Source: Zanthoxylum bungeanum
Lineage: Eukaryota > Streptophyta > Magnoliopsida > Sapindales > Rutaceae
NCBI GenBank assembly: GCA_019454045.1
Contig: SKCR01031810.1
Location: 22,994-86,993 of the forward strand
Direction: 5' to 3'
Length of the DNA: 64,000 nucleotides
The notes under the pieces were generated by a model, which did not search any database, was not told where the DNA came from, and saw only the letters and a list, made by a program, of their open reading frames with translations. Shown piece by piece: positions 59,785-64,000 of the stretch (within the stretch, counting starts at the first letter, position 1; every line of letters begins with the position of its first letter). The position numbers and the translations under genes were made by a program.

Positions 59785-60815
59785 TATTGCAGGTACTACA
59801 TTTGAGGTTTTCGAGATAGATGTAATTACATGTTATTGTTAAAATTTTCAAGTCTAATGGTTGTCGTTGCAAGCCTGATGGTAAAGATTTCATATTATAA
59901 AATATTTCATGTTTATTGTAGGAAGTTGCATGTCTATTGGTATATATTACATATTAAATGATCTGTGGAGTTTTCGAGGCAGATGCAATTACATGTTATT
60001 ACTAAAATTTCCAAGTCTAATGATTATCGTTGCAAGCCTAATGGTAAAGGTTTCATAGTATAAAATATTTCATGTTTATTGTTGGAAGTTGCATGTCTAA
60101 TGGTATTTATTGTATATTCAATGATTATATTTATATGTGTGGTTTTCGAGGCAAATGCAATTGCATGTTATTGCTAAAATTTTCAAGTCTAATGGCTATC
60201 GTTGCAAGCCTAATGATAAAGATTTCATATTATAAAATATTTCATGTTTATTATTGGAAGTTGCATGTCTAATGGTATTTATTGCATATTCAATGATCAT
60301 ATTTACATGTGCGATTTTCGAGGCAGATGCAATTACATGTTATAGCTAAAATTTTCAAGTCTAATGGTTATCGTTGAAAGTCTAATGGTAAAGTTTTCAT
60401 ATTATAAAATATTTCATGTTTATTGCATGAAGTTGCATGTCTAATGGTATTTATTGCATGTATAATGATCATATTTACATGTGTGGTTTTCGAGACAGAT
60501 GCAATTGCATATTATTGCTAAAATTTTCAAGTCTAATGGTTGTCGTTGCAAACCTAATGGTAAAGGTTTCATATTATAAAATATTTCATGTTTATTGTAG
60601 GAAGTTGCATGTCTAACGGTATATATTGCATATTCAATGGTCATATTTACATATGGGATTTTCGAGGCAAATGCAATTGCATGTTATTGCTAAAATTTTC
60701 AATTTTAATAGTTTCAGTTGCATTGTCATTGTTAAAGGTTCCATATTCAAAATATTAGATATTTATTGTTAAAAGTTTCATATTTTTTGCATATTGAATG
60801 GTGTTTGTTGCATGT
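59785..60815. repeat. Tandem array, about 172-bp unit, 5-6 copies
   Basis: The word TTTTCGAG starts at 59808, 59971, 60143, 60315, 60487 and 60659: spacings of 163, 172, 172, 172 and 172. Each unit also has ATTTTCAAGTCTAATGG, GTTGCAAGCCTAATGG, ATTATAAAATATTTCATG and GTTGCATGTCTAATGG, so the word CTAATGG recurs within the unit. The first unit is less regular and the last fades. The array abuts the chromovirus 3' LTR. ORFs 60072-60272 and 60441-60644 are array sequence. Confidence 0.93.
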
Positions 60816-61922
60816 TTCATGGTCGTTATCTAATTTTTGTATTTCAAGCTATAAAAATTTATTGCATGTTTTATGGTTGAAAGTTACATCTTAATGGTGA
60901 AATTACATATCAATGGTGTCAAGTTTCATGTATTAGTTATATCTAACTATTAATTTTTATTCAATATCATGTTTAATACTTCCATTCGATCTTCATTTCG
61001 TGTTTAATGGTTATAAGTAATACAAAAAGATGAACTATCACAATTGAATGAGCGCAAGTTAATAATGTTGATATCTACTTATAATTTTTGTTAATTACAA
61101 ATGTTAATGAACATGTACATGAGTTTTATATTGTTTCCACTTAAAATTTTTATTCACTACAGCAGTAAATAAGCATGAACGGAGATTTCTTAATGTTGAT
61201 ATTTACTTAGAATTAGGTATGTCAATGGTTGGATATCCGACCATTTTAGACGAAATCGAAACAAAATACAATATATCAAACCGAAAAAATTTAATAGTTG
61301 GTATCCATATCCGAAACCGATTGAAAATTTGGATATCCGCAACCGACCGAAATAACCAAAAAATTGAAAAAAAAATGAATTTGAAAAATTAATCAATTAT
61401 TCACTTATTTATTTATCCAAAATATTAAATTTGGTTATAATTAATAGTCTTTCGGATAATTACTAAAGTTAATGAGCATGAAGTAGAAATTTTAATTTTT
61501 TCATAATTTTTTTTTATTTAATATGAAAGCTAATAAGTATGAAATGAATTTTTATTAATTACATAAGATGAGCATTTTTTAATTATATGTATTGCCTTGT
61601 TAATTTTTGATTTACTTAATATAATTATCATTTACTCATAATGTAGATTATGTAATGGGCTTAAGATGGGCTTGTCAAATTGCATGCCAAAAGTCAAAAA
61701 GAAAAATGGGCCAAAGATGGGCATGTGAGATTATGATAATGAAAATGGGCCAAAGCATATTCAAGTATCAATCATAGACCTCCTATTATACTTATACTAC
61801 TTCATCATAAATGGAAATTATGATTTGGTTATATTAAATTGAAGTTGACGTGTTTCACTGTGATGCATGCTAGAGTTATTCTTCACTAACCACCCCAAGC
61901 AAGAAAATTCATTCTAGGACCT
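60816..61922. other. AT-rich non-coding stretch
   Basis: No gene. Around 61205-61360 words such as GGATATCCGACC, TATCCGAAACCGA and CAACCGACCGAAATAACC recur, a degenerate CCGA repeat. The rest is AT-rich. It may include the promoter or terminal repeat of the FAR1/MULE-like unit that follows. Confidence 0.5.
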
Positions 61923-62126
61923 ATGTTCAGCTTGTTTGGTGTTTCTAGTTTTATCAGTGTTTCTGGTTTCATCAAAGTTCGGTGGTTCTGGTTTCATCAG
62001 CAAGCAAATCCCATCACTAGCTCTCACCCTAGTTTCATCAGCAAGCAAATTCCATCATCAGCTTGTTCAGTGTTTCTGGTTTCATCAGCAACTAATTTCC
62101 ATCACCGACTTTCATTAACTTCCTCG
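61923..62126 (+). repeat. Repeated GTTTCATCAGCAAGCAA leader segment
   Basis: The phrase GGTTTCATCAGCAA recurs three to four times with GCTTGTT...GTGTTTCTGG between, giving 50- to 60-bp direct repeats. It lies just 5' of a likely intron donor (62127) and may be the 5' UTR exon of the FAR1-like gene. Confidence 0.6.
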
Positions 62127-64000
62127 GTATGATTTAAAAATGTATTTCAAATCTATTATATTTACGCAAGTCATTTTTTCGATGGTTTATTAAACTTAGA
62201 AATTTATCATAATTTTTTATTAAGTCGGATTATTTACTTGGAATATTTTTTTGCTTCAGCTGTAATGATGACTATAACATCAGATACTGGAAGTATTTCA
62301 GTTGGGGGTTCGACCTCAATGAAGATGATTCCAGCCAATATTTTAGGGATATATCAGCCACTCCAACAAATGCTAAAGACATCAGCAAGCTTCAACTTTC
62401 AAACAACACATGTAGAGATGAGTTCATTGGATCAATAAGTGTTGGTTCAGTATTTGATTCAGTTGAAGATGTTGAGGTATGGTATAAAAGCATTCTAATT
62501 CTGTTGGATTCTCCATTAAGAAATATGATATTCGTCGAGATAATAAAAGTAGAAAAATAACATTTCATTCTTGGGTTTTCTCTTGCCAGGCTATAGGTCA
62601 AAAAAATATTTGGAGCGAACTAATAGAGTGAGAGAACCCAATGGCATTACTCATAACGGTTGTCTAGCAAAACTCTGTATCAAATTTAATCATTCAAGAG
62701 AGAAATACATGGTTATAAAATTTATTGATGACCATAATCATATGTTGGCAACCCCATATAAGACACAATTTCTTCGTTCCCATAGACATATCAGTAATGC
62801 TGATTTTACACATCTTCAAGCATTCAACATGAAGAAGTTAAAGTCTTTCAATTCATGGATTTTAAATCTGACCAGGTGTGAGGTTTTCATAATATTGGGT
62901 TCGTGGGTAAAGATATGCAGAACAAATTTGATGCTAGTTGACGTGCAGATTTGTCAGAGACGGATTCAGAAGTCGCAATTGCTTATTTGTCTACAAAGGC
63001 CCATTCTGATCTTAGTGTGTATTTCGAATATATATTGAATGAGGATAATTTATTTGCGTAACTTATTATGGACTGACATTGTTCGATGACATGATTACGA
63101 ATATTTTGGGGATGTTTTTGGCATTTGATATGACCTACAATAAAAATACATAGAACCTACCTTTAGTTGTGTTCGTTAGGGATAATCACCATCGAAGAAC
63201 AACTATTTTCGGTTTTGCTTTACTCACTAATGAAACAGTTGACTCATATATTTGGCTGCTCCAAACATTCTTTACTGCAATACATAATAAACAACCTAAG
63301 TCAATCATAACTGATGGTGACAAGTCAATGTCAAAGGCAATTAAAACAGTGATGGGACGCTGGTTCACATCGTTTGTGCTGTTGGCATCTTCACAGGAAT
63401 GCTCAAGAAAATATCAAAAAAGAAGAATTCACTAAAAAAAATTAGTTAATTGATGTTCAATCTGTTATCTATAGATGAATTTGAAAGACAATGGGCTGAT
63501 TTAGTTTCTAAGTTGGGGTTGGGGAAAAATGCTTGGGCCGAAGCTTGCAAAATGGGCCAAAACTTATCTTAAAGGCATTTTATTTGGTGGAATGTTATCG
63601 ATGTAAAGGTGTGAGAGTTTAAATTCATACTTGTCTCGTTTCCTTCAAGTTAAGTTGAAATTGAATGATTTTCTTCAATAAATATATCTTGTGTTGTACT
63701 ATATACGGCATGAAGAAACAAAAGACGAGTTTTATTCGACTCATACTAGTCATGTATTAACGACACATCTGTATAGCCTAAAAAAACATTCTTCTGAAGT
63801 TTATACAAAGAATGTATTTCAATGGGTTATAGAAGAAATAGCTTATGAGGCAGCTTTAATTATGATCAATTGTGACAAGTCCAGTGATTCCAATATCTAT
63901 ATAATTACTAAGTTTCAACACTCGTGACTTAGATGGACAATTGTTTTTTATGCTAAAAGAGTGCACATGGTGTGTTCGTGTAAGATGTTAGAGTCTTCAT
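62127..64000 (+). pseudogene. FAR1/FHY3-like MULE-type transposase, broken, runs off window
   Basis: A likely intron (GTATGA 62127 to CTTCAG 62259) precedes an exon with EFIGSISVGSVFDSVEDVE, the start of a FAR1 DNA-binding domain. A frameshift near 62490 follows. The domain continues as NGCLAKLCIKFNHSREKYMV then FIDDHNHMLATP (HNH zinc-binding tail). A decayed middle leads to the MULE transposase domain (63130-63400): FDMTYNKNT, FVRDNHHRRTTIFGFALL, SYIWLLQTFF, ITDGDKSM. The C-terminal part (63691-63927) gives HSSEVYTKNVFQWVIEEI, and the last bases read VHMVCSCKMLE, the start of a SWIM zinc finger. Several stops and shifts make it a pseudogene; domesticated FAR1 gene or MULE copy cannot be told apart here. 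Confidence 0.82.

Noticed and set aside
59785..60815. Possible CRISPR-like array
   Set aside because: The repeat unit is the whole 172 bp without unique spacers, and the sequence is plant DNA.
59785..60815. Calling the 172-bp array a centromeric satellite
   Set aside because: Only unit length supports it; copy number and location are unknown.
61205..61395. Possible gene on the minus strand (68-codon ORF)
   Set aside because: Derived from a degenerate CCGA-type repeat.

Overview
The window is plant nuclear DNA made almost entirely of transposable elements. Primer sites for plant LTR retrotransposons (initiator-Met type TGGTATCAGAGC and an Asp-type TGGCGC...GGGGA), Ty1/copia and Ty3/gypsy gag-pol remains, a CACTA (En/Spm) gene, a plant mobile domain (PMD) gene and a FAR1/MULE-type transposase point to an angiosperm. 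Heavy nesting and a roughly 172-bp tandem array suggest a gene-poor, perhaps pericentromeric, region. I found no intact host gene, no rRNA or tRNA gene and no CRISPR array.

One Ty1/copia family (called C here) dominates. Its LTRs are about 2.08-2.11 kb, start TGTTGG and end CAACA. Ten LTR copies are visible: 1-1676 (-), 1987-4064 (+), 10225-12298 (+), 13795-15868 (+), 20037-21013 (+, partial), 21526-23605 (-), 25781-27763 (+, 3' end lost), 39808-41904 (+), 47724-49832 (+), about 52150-53962 (-, divergent). They form C1 (1987-12298, best coding copy, ORFs broken in five places and some catalytic residues changed), C2 (13795-21013, TSD CAAGT, internal deletion), C3 (21526-25780, minus strand, broken) and C4 (39808-49832, TSD CTAGC, near-identical LTRs but ruined coding region).

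Layout: 1-1676 LTR fragment; 1677-1986 short flank; C1; 12299-13794 plus 21014-21525 an older AT-rich repeat split by C2; C3; a truncated plus-strand family-C LTR; 27764-29761 a different minus-strand copia (gag, primer site, LTR); 30924-34099 a decayed PMD gene; 34100-38144 an Athila-type gypsy element (LTR, gag, protease) cut before RT; 38573-39807 and 49838-50664 a CACTA element split by C4; 51341-59783 a Del/Tekay-type chromovirus carrying a family-C LTR; 59785-60815 a tandem array; 61923-64000 a FAR1/MULE-like pseudogene running off the window.

Three observations deserve most attention. First, every family-C LTR carries a ladder of about ten short palindromes with 3-nt loops packed into about 300 bp. 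Second, C2, C3 and C4 share the same stops and deletions relative to C1, including loss of the RNase H third-Asp codon in C3 and C4, so a coding-dead lineage seems to have kept multiplying. Third, the roughly 2.2-kb leaders of C1, C2 and C4 carry a TTGGCCAA-centred motif at a conserved spacing of about 90, 93 and 180 bp, followed by hairpins just before gag. All alignments were made by eye.
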